This document shows positions 42,644-51,204 of a DNA stretch of 64,000 nucleotides, piece by piece. Each line of letters starts with the position of its first letter. The first letter of the stretch is position 1. Source of the DNA: Rufibacter sediminis (GTDB lineage Bacteria; Bacteroidota; Bacteroidia; Cytophagales; Hymenobacteraceae); the NCBI RefSeq assembly GCF_014269285.1, contig NZ_JACOAF010000026.1, positions 1-64,000 on the forward strand, read 5' to 3'. The notes below the pieces were generated by a model. It had not been told where the DNA came from, made no database searches, and worked only from the letters and a program-made list of their open reading frames with translations. A program made the position numbers and the translations under genes.

Positions 42644-43399
42644 TTAACCGGCCAGCATTTGCCACTGCGCCGGGATGTCCGCTACCGGGATGCCTTCTTT
42701 CTCCAGCTGCTCCACCAAACGGGTAAGATAAGAAAGGCTTTCCAGCACGAAATAGGCCTCCGGGGTTTCTCCCGCTTTGTAAGGCAGGGCCAGTATTTCA
42801 TCCAGCACGATGGGGTGCCAGGCATTCTCGCTTTGCAAAGCCAAGGCAGATTCGGCGGCATTGGAGATGAGGTAGGCACCAAACAACGTGACTACCCCCT
42901 GGGCATCGCGCAACAGGCCGTTACCCAGCACATGTTGCGCCAGTCGCCACAGCAAGTCAGTAGCCGCAGGGTCTTTGTAGTGCAGCGACAACGCGCCCAA
43001 CCGCTGCATGAAATCGGCAACCTCGGGTTGCAGAATCCAGGGCAATTGCCCGAACATGTCCTGGAACAGATCCTTGCCCGATAGCAGACGCAGATCCACC
43101 TCGGGGTGCTGCCGCAGCGTAGTCACCGCCGGAAACTTCTGCTTGGCCCAGCGGCTCAGCACCTGGCGCGGCCGAAGCGGTTCTTCCACGGCCACTACTT
43201 CCCACTCGGTGAGGCGCTGCAAAAGGAAATTCACCTTCTGGAACTCCGGAATAAAATATGCTTTCAGTTCCAGTGCATTCACTCCTTGCCAAAAGGGCGC
43301 GGAGACCACTGCAGAAAGAGCTTCTGCCCGTTTCGTGTACAAGATGTTCCAGGTCTGTTGTTGCCTGATACTGTAGTGGTGATACTGTTGCTGATACAT
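42644..43399 (-). CDS. aromatic amino acid hydroxylase homologue lacking iron ligands
   Basis: 251 residues that align along the whole bacterial phenylalanine hydroxylase fold: an opening YSIRQQQTWNILYTKR, IPEFQKVN, LTEWEVVAV, a central GKDLFQDMFGQLPWI, FGAYLISNAAES and a closing PEAYFVLESLSYL. In active enzymes the central block reads FHDxFGHxP, and its two His bind iron. Here both are Gln (Gln113, codon 43061-43063; Gln118, codon 43046-43048), and the third-ligand Glu region (VEFGLI in the family) reads VLGNGLL. A catalytic role is therefore unlikely; amino acid binding or regulation is possible. The ATG at 43399 is preferred; an in-frame ATG at 43453 would place a terminator hairpin inside the coding region. 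Confidence 0.82.
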   Translation of the reverse strand: MYQQQYHHYSIRQQQTWNILYTKRAEALSAVVSAPFWQGVNALELKAYFIPEFQKVNFLLQRLTEWEVVAVEEPLRPRQVLSRWAKQKFPAVTTLRQHPEVDLRLLSGKDLFQDMFGQLPWILQPEVADFMQRLGALSLHYKDPAATDLLWRLAQHVLGNGLLRDAQGVVTLFGAYLISNAAESALALQSENAWHPIVLDEILALPYKAGETPEAYFVLESLSYLTRLVEQLEKEGIPVADIPAQWQMLAG

Positions 43400-43410
43400 G
43401 GTTTTATGAC

Positions 43411-43450
43411 AATAAAAAAAGCCTGACTTCGGGTTACCGGAGCCAGGCTT
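43411..43450 (-). terminator. attenuator-like terminator upstream of the hydroxylase homologue
   Basis: On the minus strand AAGCCTGGCTCCGG folds with CCGAAGTCAGGCTT (outer 7 pairs perfect, one G-U, one C-A mismatch, loop TAAC) and is followed directly by TTTTTTT. It ends about 12 bases before the ATG at 43399. A 7-base competitor ACCGGAG (43509-43515 on the plus strand as CTCCGGT) could pair with the 5' arm. No gene needs a terminator here except one being regulated, or the DAHP synthase 530 bases upstream. Confidence 0.6.
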
Positions 43451-43479
43451 CATATGAGGTTGATTACTTTCTAACGGAA

Positions 43480-43572
43480 TCAGTTAGTTTTTGCCCATAT
43501 TGTACCCGCTCCGGTTCGCATCGCGAACGGTTTGCAATTGACAATAATGAGATATTGGGCAAATGTTTTCAT
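43480..43572 (-). CDS. possible 30-residue leader ORF
   Basis: ATG at 43572 to TGA at 43480, upstream of the attenuator-like hairpin. It has one Tyr, one Trp and two Phe but no clustered control codons, and the putative antiterminator arm (43509-43515) lies within it. It is reported because of its position; translation is unproven and it may be chance. Confidence 0.25.
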   Translation of the reverse strand: MKTFAQYLIIVNCKPFAMRTGAGTIWAKTN

Positions 43573-43980
43573 AACTGGAACGAATATATAAAACTTCAAT
43601 ATTCAAAACAAGAAATTTTATATCTTTTTATCATCTCCGTTTTCGGGCAGTTTTCACCAGATTAGGTTAAAACCGCTCTCTAACCGAAGTCTCACCCTGG
43701 CTTTCTAGTGCCTTATACTGGTGATTCTAAAAAATGGATGCATCAGAAAGGCCGTTTTTAGGCATTTTAGCAAGGTTTTCGGCCTTCATCCTAACAGGCG
43801 TTTTCTATCTGATTCGCTTTCAGCGTCTTTTCTAAAAACTAGGCCAGAAACAGAGAACAAGATTTTTATCCCCAATCTGTTTTCAGCCGTTTTTCTTTAA
43901 ACTGCCCTGGAACGGAATGAAGTATCTGGTGGAGCAGCAACCCAATTCCACGGGAACGCCCTGCCCCTACTGACCAATGC
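43573..43980. other. AT-rich gene-free stretch with decayed palindromes
   Basis: No gene seen. Three diverged copies of the dispersed palindrome lie at about 43749-43785, 43821-43852 and 43873-43918. Confidence 0.5.
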
Positions 43981-44994
43981 CTACACCAGTTCCTGGCGAA
44001 GATCAAACACTTTCCGCATTTTTTTGATCATGCGTTCAGACTCCGTGAAGCTGAGTGTCTGCGCTCCGTCTGAGGCGGCCTCCTCGGGTTTTTCGTGGGT
44101 CTCATAGATGATGCCATCGGCTCCGGCCATGATGGCAGCCAGGGCCATGGGTTCTACATACTCCCGGATGCCGATGCCGTGCGAGGGGTCTACAATCACC
44201 GGCAGGTGCGTTTTCTCCTTCAGGATGGGAATGGCGTTCAGGTCCAGGGTATTGCGGCTGGCCGTTTCATACGTCCGGATGCCGCGTTCGCAGAGCATCA
44301 GCTTTTCGTTTCCGCCGGAGAAGATGTATTCCGCGGAGTACAGCAGCTCATCAATGGTGCCGGAGATGCCTCGCTTCAGCAGCACCGGCTTGTCAACTTT
44401 GCCCAGTTCATCCAGCAGGTTGAAGTTCTGGGTGTTGCGGGCACCTACCTGGAAAACATCGGTGTACGGCTCCATGGGGGCAATCTGGGAGACCTGCATC
44501 ACCTCGGTCACAATCTTGATGCCGTGGGCGCGGCACATGTCATAGAACAGCTTCAGGCCTTCCAACCCTAACCCCCGGAAAGAATAAGGCGAGGAACGCG
44601 GCTTGAACACGCCGCCGCGCATGAAGCGCACGTTGTTGGCCACCAGGTGCTGGATGGTTTTCTCAATCTGGTCTTCGTTCTCAATGGAGCACGGACCGGC
44701 CATGATGGTCAACTCCCCCTCCTGCACCCGCAGCCCGTCCCCGAAATCAATCACCGTGGGGTTTACCTTCCATTTTCGGGAAACCAACCGATAATCGTCT
44801 GACACGATGTGGATGTCCTTGATGCCCGGCAAATGCCCGATGGCGCGCACGTCAAACTCTGCCTTGCCGGTGCCCACCAGGTAATGCCCGGCCTGGGTTA
44901 GCACCTCAGTGGTCTTGTACTTCAATTCTCTGGCCTTGTCAACAATAGCCGCTTTGTCCTCTGGACGAATATCTGATCGTAACTGAATAAGCAT
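43981..44994 (-). CDS. aroF: 3-deoxy-7-phosphoheptulonate synthase (type I beta)
   Basis: 337 residues. It makes DAHP from erythrose 4-phosphate and phosphoenolpyruvate, the first shikimate step. A ferredoxin-like regulatory domain (1-66) precedes the barrel with IMAGPCSIEN, GVFKPRSSPYSFRGLG, EVMQVSQI, VGARNTQNF, LLKRGISGT and DPSHGIG. This FDL-containing form is typically sensitive to aromatic end products. It lies downstream of trpFBA on the same strand, separated by 387 bases of repeats. A second, differently built DAHP synthase is encoded at 56401, suggesting separate control for the Trp and Phe/Tyr branches. Confidence 0.95.
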   Translation of the reverse strand: MLIQLRSDIRPEDKAAIVDKARELKYKTTEVLTQAGHYLVGTGKAEFDVRAIGHLPGIKDIHIVSDDYRLVSRKWKVNPTVIDFGDGLRVQEGELTIMAGPCSIENEDQIEKTIQHLVANNVRFMRGGVFKPRSSPYSFRGLGLEGLKLFYDMCRAHGIKIVTEVMQVSQIAPMEPYTDVFQVGARNTQNFNLLDELGKVDKPVLLKRGISGTIDELLYSAEYIFSGGNEKLMLCERGIRTYETASRNTLDLNAIPILKEKTHLPVIVDPSHGIGIREYVEPMALAAIMAGADGIIYETHEKPEEAASDGAQTLSFTESERMIKKMRKVFDLRQELV

Positions 44995-45381
44995 GGTTTC
45001 TGTAATTTGAAGAGGTGGTGTTGGGGAATTTGGAGATGTGAAGATTGGGAGATTTGCAGATGTGAAGATGAGGAGATTTGAAGATGTGATGATGAGAGGA
45101 TGTGGTGATGAGATGATTTAGTAAAGGCTAAACTTCGCCGCAGGAGAGGGAAGTTAAGTAGTTGTGTTTTGGGCTTGTTTTACAGAAAGCAGGCCCAAAT
45201 CGCCTCCAACTCAACCTGGCGCGAGACTCCGGTCTCGTGACAAAGGATGATGCGAGTCTCCAGACTCGCCGGGAACCACTAGTAGAGAAGCATCCCTTCC
45301 ATCATCCCCCTCCTAATCTACAAATCTACAAATCTCCAAATCTCCAAATCTCCTAATCTCCCCATCTACACATCGGCAAAA
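44995..45381. repeat. word-repeat arrays in inverted arrangement
   Basis: A run of degenerate GAAGATGTGAAGATTTGGA-type words (45020-45118) is mirrored by inverted words AATCTACAAATCTCC (45313-45370). Between them lie a dispersed palindrome (45163-45200) and two hairpins GCGAGACTCCGGTCTCG and GCGAGTCTCCAGACTCGC (45221-45269). It separates trpA from the DAHP synthase. No gene was recognised. Confidence 0.65.
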
Positions 45382-46158
45382 CTATCTCAGGGTTTGCAAG
45401 AAGGAACGTACGTTCTGCCGCACTTCCTGAGGTTGTTGCAGGGCTTTGATGAACGCGCTGCCAATGATGGCGCCGTGCGCCGAAAGGCAGGCCATTTCAA
45501 AGGAAGGCCGGTCGCTGATCCCGAACCCGATGAGCAGCGGATTCTTTAGGCCGAGCTTCTGCACCTTGGAGAAATAGGCTTGCTGCGAATCGCTGGCTTG
45601 TACTTGGCTGCCGGTGGTGCTGGCGCTGGACACCATGTAGATGAACGAATTGGTGAGCGCGTCAATCTGCCGGATGCGGGCCTCAGAGGTTTGCGGCGTA
45701 ATCAGGAAAATGAGGCTGAGGCCGTGTTTCTCCAGAATGGGCTTGTACTCTTCCTCGTACTCGGCGAAAGGCAGATCGGGCAGAATGAGGCCGTCAACGC
45801 CAACGCGGGCGGCGTCTTCGCAGAACCGCTCAAACCCGTACTGCATCACCGGATTCAGGTAGCCCATCAGGATAATGGGCAGCGTCACCTTCTCTCTCAC
45901 CTGCTCCAGTTGCTGCAATAACATCTTGATGGACATACCGTTCTCCAGGGCCACCTGATTGCTGGCTTGAATGGTAGGACCATCCGCTAAAGGATCAGAG
46001 AACGGCATGCCGATCTCCACCAGGTCGGCCCCGGCGGCTTCCAGTTCCTCCAGAATGGTGACGGTGTCCTCCAGTTTGGGGTAACCGGCCGTGAAGTAAA
46101 TGTTGAGTAGATTTCCGCTTTTCTCCCGGAACAGGCGCGTGAGTCTATTGTGCTCCAT
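45382..46158 (-). CDS. trpA: tryptophan synthase alpha chain
   Basis: 258 residues. It splits indole-3-glycerol phosphate into glyceraldehyde 3-phosphate and indole, passed to Trp[17 protein letters not shown] carries the catalytic Glu, and [12 protein letters not shown] carries the catalytic Asp. [10 protein letters not shown] and the phosphate-binding [10 protein letters not shown] near the end are intact. The ATG at 46158 overlaps the trpB end by 14 bases, so translation is probably coupled; a TTG four codons earlier is rejected. Confidence 0.97.
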   Translation of the reverse strand: MEHNRLTRLFREKSGNLLNIYFTAGYPKLEDTVTILEELEAAGADLVEIGMPFSDPLADGPTIQASNQVALENGMSIKMLLQQLEQVREKVTLPIILMGYLNPVMQYGFERFCEDAARVGVDGLILPDLPFAEYEEEYKPILEKHGLSLIFLITPQTSEARIRQIDALTNSFIYMVSSASTTGSQVQASDSQQAYFSKVQKLGLKNPLLIGFGISDRPSFEMACLSAHGAIIGSAFIKALQQPQEVRQNVRSFLQTLR

Positions 46159-47341
46159 CTTGTTGTTCAAAGTAAGTAAGAATGGTATTGAGGTCTTTGT
46201 CGCCGCGGCCGGAGAGGTTCAGCACCACCACGTCCTCGGGACCGGCGTTGATTTCCTTCAGGGCGGCCAATGCGTGCGAGCTTTCAATGGCTGGAATAAT
46301 GCCTTCCAATCGGCTCAGTTCCCGCAGGGCTTCCATGGCATCGGCATCGGTGATGGCGATGAAACGGGCGCGGCCGGTCTGCGCCAAATGCGCGTGTTGC
46401 GGTCCTACGCCCGGATAATCCAGTCCGGCGGAGATGGAGTACGGCTCGGTAATCTGGCCGTCTTCGGTTTGCATGAGCAGGGTTTTGCTGCCGTGGATGA
46501 TGCCGGTTTTACCCAGCACCGAGGTAGCCGCCGAGTGCCCGGAGTCTACGCCCAGGCCCGCCGCTTCCACGGCAATCAGTTTCACTTCCGGCTCATCCAG
46601 GAAATGGTAGAAAGCACCGGCCGCGTTGGAACCGCCGCCCACGCAGGCTACCACATAATCTGGTAATTCGCGTCCCTCCTTCTCCAGCAGCTGTTTTCTG
46701 ATCTCTTCTGAAATAACGGACTGAAAACGCGCCACCATATCGGGGTATGGGTGCGGCCCCACGACCGAGCCGATGATGTAATGCGTGTCCTCGGGGTGGT
46801 TGATCCAGTCCCGGATGGCCTCGTTCGTGGCGTCTTTCAGGGTCTGCGACCCGGAGGTCACCGGCACAACCGTGGCCCCCAGCAGGCGCATTTTCTCCAC
46901 GTTGGGGCGCTGCCGCTCGGTGTCAATCTTGCCCATGTACACAATGCACTCCAGCCCGGCCAGCGCGCAGACCGTGGCCGTCGCCACGCCGTGCTGCCCC
47001 GCGCCGGTTTCGGCAATGATGCGTTTCTTGCCCAGGCGTTTGGCCAGCAAAATTTGCCCTACGGTGTTATTGATTTTGTGGGCACCGGTGTGGTTCAGGT
47101 CTTCTCGCTTCAGGTAGATCTTGGTGTTGTACCGCTCCGAGAGCCGTTTGGCGTGATACAGCGGCGTGGGCCGCCCCACATAGTCGCGGAGCAGCTCCTG
47201 CAATTCCGCCTGGAACTCTGGCTCCTGGATGATGGACAGATACTTTTCCCGCAGTTCTTCTACGTTGGGGTACAACATCTCCGGGATGAAAGCCCCGCCA
47301 AATTGGCCATAATAGCCGCGTTCATTTACTCCGTATTCCAT
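46145..47341 (-). CDS. trpB: tryptophan synthase beta chain
   Basis: 398 residues. It condenses indole with serine using pyridoxal phosphate. The PLP lysine is in [11 protein letters not shown], catalytic Glu follows in [10 protein letters not shown], and the phosphate loop is [23 protein letters not shown] at the start and HSAATSVLG in the middle are standard TrpB1 marks. It lies 70 bases downstream of trpF and overlaps trpA, with which it forms the alpha2beta2 complex. Confidence 0.98.
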   Translation of the reverse strand: MEYGVNERGYYGQFGGAFIPEMLYPNVEELREKYLSIIQEPEFQAELQELLRDYVGRPTPLYHAKRLSERYNTKIYLKREDLNHTGAHKINNTVGQILLAKRLGKKRIIAETGAGQHGVATATVCALAGLECIVYMGKIDTERQRPNVEKMRLLGATVVPVTSGSQTLKDATNEAIRDWINHPEDTHYIIGSVVGPHPYPDMVARFQSVISEEIRKQLLEKEGRELPDYVVACVGGGSNAAGAFYHFLDEPEVKLIAVEAAGLGVDSGHSAATSVLGKTGIIHGSKTLLMQTEDGQITEPYSISAGLDYPGVGPQHAHLAQTGRARFIAITDADAMEALRELSRLEGIIPAIESSHALAALKEINAGPEDVVVLNLSGRGDKDLNTILTYFEQQDGAQ

Positions 47342-47411
47342 TCGTTCTGTTGTCTAGTGCAAGAAGCCAGAAAACCTGTAAATTGTTTTGTAACTTCTTA
47401 TCTTTTAAAGC

Positions 47412-48047
47412 TTATGCCTTTAGTTCTTCAATAAATTCTTTTAGCCGCGAGATATCTTTCAGGCCGGGCTGTATCTCAAACTTGCTGTTTAAATCCAGGC
47501 CATAAAGTTGCGGCAGACGCAGCGCTTTGATCTCCTGTAGATGCTCCAAGTCAATGCCTCCGCTTAGGAAAAACGGAACCTCTTGGGTGTATTTCTCCAG
47601 CATCTGCCAGTTGAACCGCACCCCGTTTCCGCCGGGGTGAGCGCCACTCGCATCAAACAAAAAATAGTCGCAGCAGCTGGCATAGGCCCGCAGCTGTTCG
47701 AAATCGAACCCATCGCCTATCCTGAAGGCCTTCATGACCGTAAGGCCAGCATCTTTCAACTGCGAGCACACTTGTGGCGTTTCCTGCCCGTGCAGCTGCA
47801 CCATCTCCAGGCTCAGATCAGTCACTTTCTGCAGAATCACCTCCGGTTCCTCGTCTACAAACACGCCCACTTTGATGGTTCCCTTCGGGAAAACGGACGA
47901 GAAAACCGCCCATTGCGTGGAAATGTACCTCGGCGATTTCTCGTAGAAAATAAACCCGACGTAATCTGGCTGAAGAGACAGGAGCTCGGCAATGTTCTCG
48001 CTGTACTTCATGCCGCACACCTTTATTTTAAGGTTTCTATATGGCAT
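47412..48047 (-). CDS. trpF: phosphoribosylanthranilate isomerase
   Basis: 211-residue TIM barrel catalysing the Amadori isomerisation of PRA to CdRP. KIKVCGMKY carries the catalytic Cys; GFIFYEKSPRYI, VGVFVDE, QLHGQE, FDASGAHPGGNG with the catalytic Asp, and LSGGIDLEHL complete the set. The start is the ATG at 48047; a longer in-frame form is not family-like. It would normally follow an intact trpC, but only a trpC remnant lies upstream, so its promoter must be new or distant. Confidence 0.96.
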   Translation of the reverse strand: MPYRNLKIKVCGMKYSENIAELLSLQPDYVGFIFYEKSPRYISTQWAVFSSVFPKGTIKVGVFVDEEPEVILQKVTDLSLEMVQLHGQETPQVCSQLKDAGLTVMKAFRIGDGFDFEQLRAYASCCDYFLFDASGAHPGGNGVRFNWQMLEKYTQEVPFFLSGGIDLEHLQEIKALRLPQLYGLDLNSKFEIQPGLKDISRLKEFIEELKA

Positions 48048-48121
48048 TCTATTTTGTATTAAGTCTGTCTGTCTAATCTGGGGTAGCAAGGAAAGAGCAA
48101 AACTCATTCGCTGCGAGGTTA

Positions 48122-48236
48122 CGTTTCAGGCCTGTTTTCCTAAAAAGGAGCCCGAAACGGCATCGGGGCACAAAGCCAGCATTCTTTGTCAGGAAAGCTT
48201 GGCCCGTTGAGTTTAGGAGCTGTTTTCTGAAAACTG
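48122..48236. repeat. two dispersed palindromes between trpF and the trpC remnant
   Basis: The first runs CGTTTCAGGCCTGTTTT ... AGCCCGAAACGG (48122-48160). A second, incomplete copy (48210-48236, AGGAGCTGTTTTCTGAAAA) ends at the trpC stop. Confidence 0.6.
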
Positions 48237-48237
48237 C

Positions 48238-48462
48238 CTACAAAGAGAAGGAAAGGTTCTTCACCACGTGCAGCTTTTTCAGTTCCTCCACAAAGGCGGC
48301 GCAGGCCTTCTCCGGATGGCTCTGGCGCATGAACGTCTCGCCCATCAGAAAGCCTTCAAAACCGTGTTGGCGCAACTCCAGAATACTGGCCGCCTCGCTC
48401 AACCCGCTCTCTGACACCTTTACGAACTCGTTGGGGATAAACGGCGCCAGCTCTATGGAGGT
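48238..48462 (-). pseudogene. trpC: trpC remnant (indole-3-glycerol phosphate synthase C-terminus)
   Basis: About 70 codons that match the end of TrpC: DIHTSIELAPFIPNEFVKVSESG, then EAASILELRQHGFEGFLMGE and a closing FVEELKK (only the end of a normal 260-residue enzyme). Family landmarks further upstream, such as the catalytic Lys and Glu region, are absent: the reading frame beyond about 48462 turns into antisense of an Smr-domain gene. The stop is intact and the position just before trpF is exactly where trpC belongs, so it is the broken original rather than a stray copy. It cannot be a functional enzyme. Confidence 0.88.
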
Positions 48463-48715
48463 GTGGATGTCTAAGGACCCCAAGCAGATGAGCAATTCTG
48501 AGATCCTGCGGCACCAGCTGGGCGTTTTCCAGGACAACCTGGACCGGGCGGTGGCGGCCAACATGCACGAGATCATCTTCATCCACGGCACCGGCAACGG
48601 CGTCCTGAAAAAGGAAATCCAGAAGGTCCTCAGCCGGAACCCGCACATCAAGTTCTATGAGGATGCCCGTAAAGAGAAGTTCGGCTACGGCGCCACCAAG
48701 GTGCAGCTGAAGTAA
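48459..48715 (+). pseudogene. Smr-domain protein remnant (C-terminal part)
   Basis: The plus-strand frame reads SKDPKQMSNSEILRHQLGVF, then a complete Smr core: IIFIHGTGNGVLKKEIQ, FYEDARKEKFGYGATKVQLK. This is the C-terminal domain of the Bacteroidetes Smr/DUF2027 family (usually over 300 residues, with VDLH just before SxDPxxMSN). Here everything before residue SKDPK is replaced by antisense trpC sequence. The stop and a strong palindromic terminator (48753-48807) are intact. It faces away from the trpC remnant; both genes lost their 5' parts at the same point. Confidence 0.85.
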
Positions 48716-48752
48716 GTTGCTTCTGCTGCGTTGGCGGTAATGAACATATTGC

Positions 48753-48807
48753 GAGAAGCGTTTCAGGGCCAGTTTTGTGAAAACAGCCCTGAAACGCTTC
48801 TCTTTTT
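48753..48807 (+). terminator. palindromic terminator after the Smr remnant
   Basis: GAGAAGCGTTTCAGGGC (48753-48769) pairs perfectly with 48786-48802, followed by TTTTT. The core belongs to the dispersed family; the outer GAGAAGC arm is unique to this copy. Confidence 0.85.
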
Positions 48808-49347
48808 GTGCAGCAAGTTATGACAAGGAGCTACGGGTTTGTGGTTCGCCCACAAGGTCCTTTCAGGATGACAATAGAGGGATAAAGGTGGAGTTGCTTT
48901 CAATAGAGTGACTTTCCATGCACGAACGCAGGTTGTGATTATCACAGCTTTTGAACCCACCCCTTCCCCCTCCGAGGAGGGGAGTTTTGCCTAACGTGAG
49001 CACCTTCCTCCGAGTTAGGGCCGTTACGTTCACAAAATATTCCTGGTTCAAGTTTCCAACTTGGACCAGGAATGAGCTGAAGTTTGCAACTTCAGTGAGC
49101 CGTGAGGCTCAAACTGTGTAGTAACTGCAATGCCTTCACAAAGGAACCAAAACATTGAAAGAGAACATAACATCCCTATTCCCTTGAGTAGCAAGGGGTG
49201 GGCAATTCTATGCAAACAGATCATTACAAAACATTAGTGGCAGCTTTGATTAACTAGCTGTTCATACAATCTCACTCTTCTCCAGTCTATCAACCGCTCT
49301 TTCTTCCGCTCTCATTCAATCTCGCAATCATCCAATCACACTCTGCC
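48808..49347. repeat. gene-free stretch with composite repeat, copy 2
   Basis: It carries the CCCACAAGGTCCTTTCAGGATG element (about 48849-48872), the CCCCTCCGAGGAGGGG hairpin (about 48968-48985), and the paired hairpins TCAAGTTTCCAACTTGGA and TGAAGTTTGCAACTTCA followed by GAGCCGTGAGGCTC (about 49048-49110). The same units occur at 22690-22905, the latter part inverted. No gene was recognised. Confidence 0.65.
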
Positions 49348-51204
49348 TTACTCATGTCCCAGCTTGCCGTCCAGGTCAGAAACGCGGAGCATCCGGAGGA
49401 GGGATGTTTTCTTGTATTGGTGTTCCTGCATCCGTTTGAGGATGTCATCTAGGAAGGACAGGGATTTGAGGATGTAAGGGCCTTTGTTCAGCATGACGCA
49501 GTCGGCGCGCTGGGCCATGGCGGCGTCGGTGATCTCGGCGCGGGACGGGCGGCCTTTCTTGGTGAGTTTCTCCAGCACCTGCGTGGCCCAGACCACCGGC
49601 AGATGGGCGGCTTCCGCGATCCAGAGAATTTCTTCCTGCACTTCGGCCAGCCGCTGCCAGCCCAGTTCCACGGCCAGATCGCCCCGCGCGATCATGATGC
49701 CCGCGGGATGTTTCCGCAGCAGGGTAAGCAGCAGCAGCGGCAGATTGCGGAAGGCGGCCTTCGTCTCTATTTTCAGCATGATCCCGATGTGCCCGGCCTG
49801 GTGCTCTTCCAGCACTTGCTGCAGCTCCTCCACCATCTCGGGATGGTTCACGAAGGAAAGATTCACCACATCGGCGTGTTTCACCACGAAGGCCAGGTCT
49901 TCACGGTCTTTGTAAGTGAGTTTGTGCAGCTGCAGATCGCTCTCGGGGAGGTTGATGCCTTTGTCGGGGCGGAGTTTGCTGCCGTCTTCATCGGCGGCGG
50001 TGATCTTTACGCGCAGGAAATCGGGCGAGACTTCCTCAATGACGCCTTCAATCTCGCCATCGTCAAACAGGATGGGCTCCCCGGCCTTCACCCGGCTGAA
50101 CACCTCGGGCAAGGTGCAGGAGATATGGGCGGGCTTCACCTGGTTTCCTTCCTCGTCATACTGGCCGGGCTCCCCGGGAATGGGCGGGCGGTTCACTCTC
50201 AGCTCCTGCCCGGTTTTCAGGTTCAGGGGTTTCACCATGGCCGGCAAATTGCCCAGCACTTCGCGGTGCACCTCGCCCGTGGGCAGCACCAGTTGCAGTT
50301 CTGTGCCGCTGCTCACGTACGCCGACTGCCGCAGGTGCACCAGGACGCCCTTGCCAATCCGCTCCAGATGGGTAAAGGTGCGTTTTCGGCGGCGGGTATC
50401 TTTAAAGGTGATGATTGTTTGTTGGGTAGCGTGGGTTAACCAGGCAGACGAGACCCGTAAGGTAGCCTGCACCCGTTCCGGCGCGGGTACGCCTTTGGGG
50501 GCCAGCCATACCTTGGCCGGAGCCACCACCTCGCCCAGTTCGTCAATCTGCGGATGAATGGCCACTACTTTGGGGCCGGGTTTCAGGGAACCGGTGCGGA
50601 GCTTGGGGCCCATGAGATCGAACAGAATGATGCAGCGGCGGCCTACCTCCTGCTCGGCTTTTCGGATCTGGGCCACCATTTTCTCCCAGACGCGGGCATT
50701 GTCATGGGCACAGTTGATACGGGCGCAGTTCATGCCTCCTTTGAGCAGATCGCGCACTAGCTCATAATCCTCCACCATGTCGGCGGAAAAAGTGATCATG
50801 ATCCGGGCTTCTCTCTCAGGGGCGGGCTCCCCCAGCAGTGCGGTGATATGGGACTTCAGGTTGGTGCCGCCGGATGGCAAAGGAGAAATCTGGGGTTTGG
50901 TGTTGGTAAGATAGGCCAGCTGCAGGCGTAACTGGTTCAGGACGGCCATCAAGGTGGCCTGCACGTGGCTTTCGGCCTGCCCCAGCGAAGAGAGCCCCAT
51001 ACGCGACAGTTCCGTCTGTAGCGACCTGATGTCATGGCTCCGGAATGCCAGGTAATGCAGCAGATTTCTACTGCCTTCTTTAAACGCGGGATGCACCTGC
51101 TCCAACTGGGGGGCATATTCCCGCTCCAGCGCCTCGGCCTCTTGCAGCAAGGCTTCTAGCTGGCTGATCAGGTGGTGCAGGGTGCTTTCCGTCAGGTTTT
51201 CCAT
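49348..51204 (-). CDS. pyruvate kinase-like protein, atypical
   Basis: About 617 residues. A helical N-terminal extension of about 125 residues precedes a pyruvate kinase barrel: GGMNCARINCAHD, ILFDLMGPKLRTG, an enlarged B-like insert, MLKIETKAAFRN with the catalytic Lys, MIARGDLAVELGW, and WATQVLEKLTKKGRPSRAEITD. Several standard motifs are altered (NFSHG to NCAHD, DTKGPEIRTG to DLMGPKLRTG, MLSGETA to MLNKGPY), and the C-terminal allosteric domain is missing. It is homologous to pyruvate kinase but may have another substrate or be unregulated. The ATG at 51204 is preferred over an in-frame GTG at 51234. Confidence 0.85.
   Translation of the reverse strand: MENLTESTLHHLISQLEALLQEAEALEREYAPQLEQVHPAFKEGSRNLLHYLAFRSHDIRSLQTELSRMGLSSLGQAESHVQATLMAVLNQLRLQLAYLTNTKPQISPLPSGGTNLKSHITALLGEPAPEREARIMITFSADMVEDYELVRDLLKGGMNCARINCAHDNARVWEKMVAQIRKAEQEVGRRCIILFDLMGPKLRTGSLKPGPKVVAIHPQIDELGEVVAPAKVWLAPKGVPAPERVQATLRVSSAWLTHATQQTIITFKDTRRRKRTFTHLERIGKGVLVHLRQSAYVSSGTELQLVLPTGEVHREVLGNLPAMVKPLNLKTGQELRVNRPPIPGEPGQYDEEGNQVKPAHISCTLPEVFSRVKAGEPILFDDGEIEGVIEEVSPDFLRVKITAADEDGSKLRPDKGINLPESDLQLHKLTYKDREDLAFVVKHADVVNLSFVNHPEMVEELQQVLEEHQAGHIGIMLKIETKAAFRNLPLLLLTLLRKHPAGIMIARGDLAVELGWQRLAEVQEEILWIAEAAHLPVVWATQVLEKLTKKGRPSRAEITDAAMAQRADCVMLNKGPYILKSLSFLDDILKRMQEHQYKKTSLLRMLRVSDLDGKLGHE

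Noticed and set aside
45020-45118. CRISPR or minisatellite made of GAAGATGTG words
   Set aside because: Units are degenerate and of uneven length, and a mirrored inverted set follows at 45313; it is a simple-word repeat array.
46751-47434. Long plus-strand open frame opposite trpB
   Set aside because: It is antisense to an unmistakable trpB, of odd composition (rich in Arg, His, Pro) and without family features.
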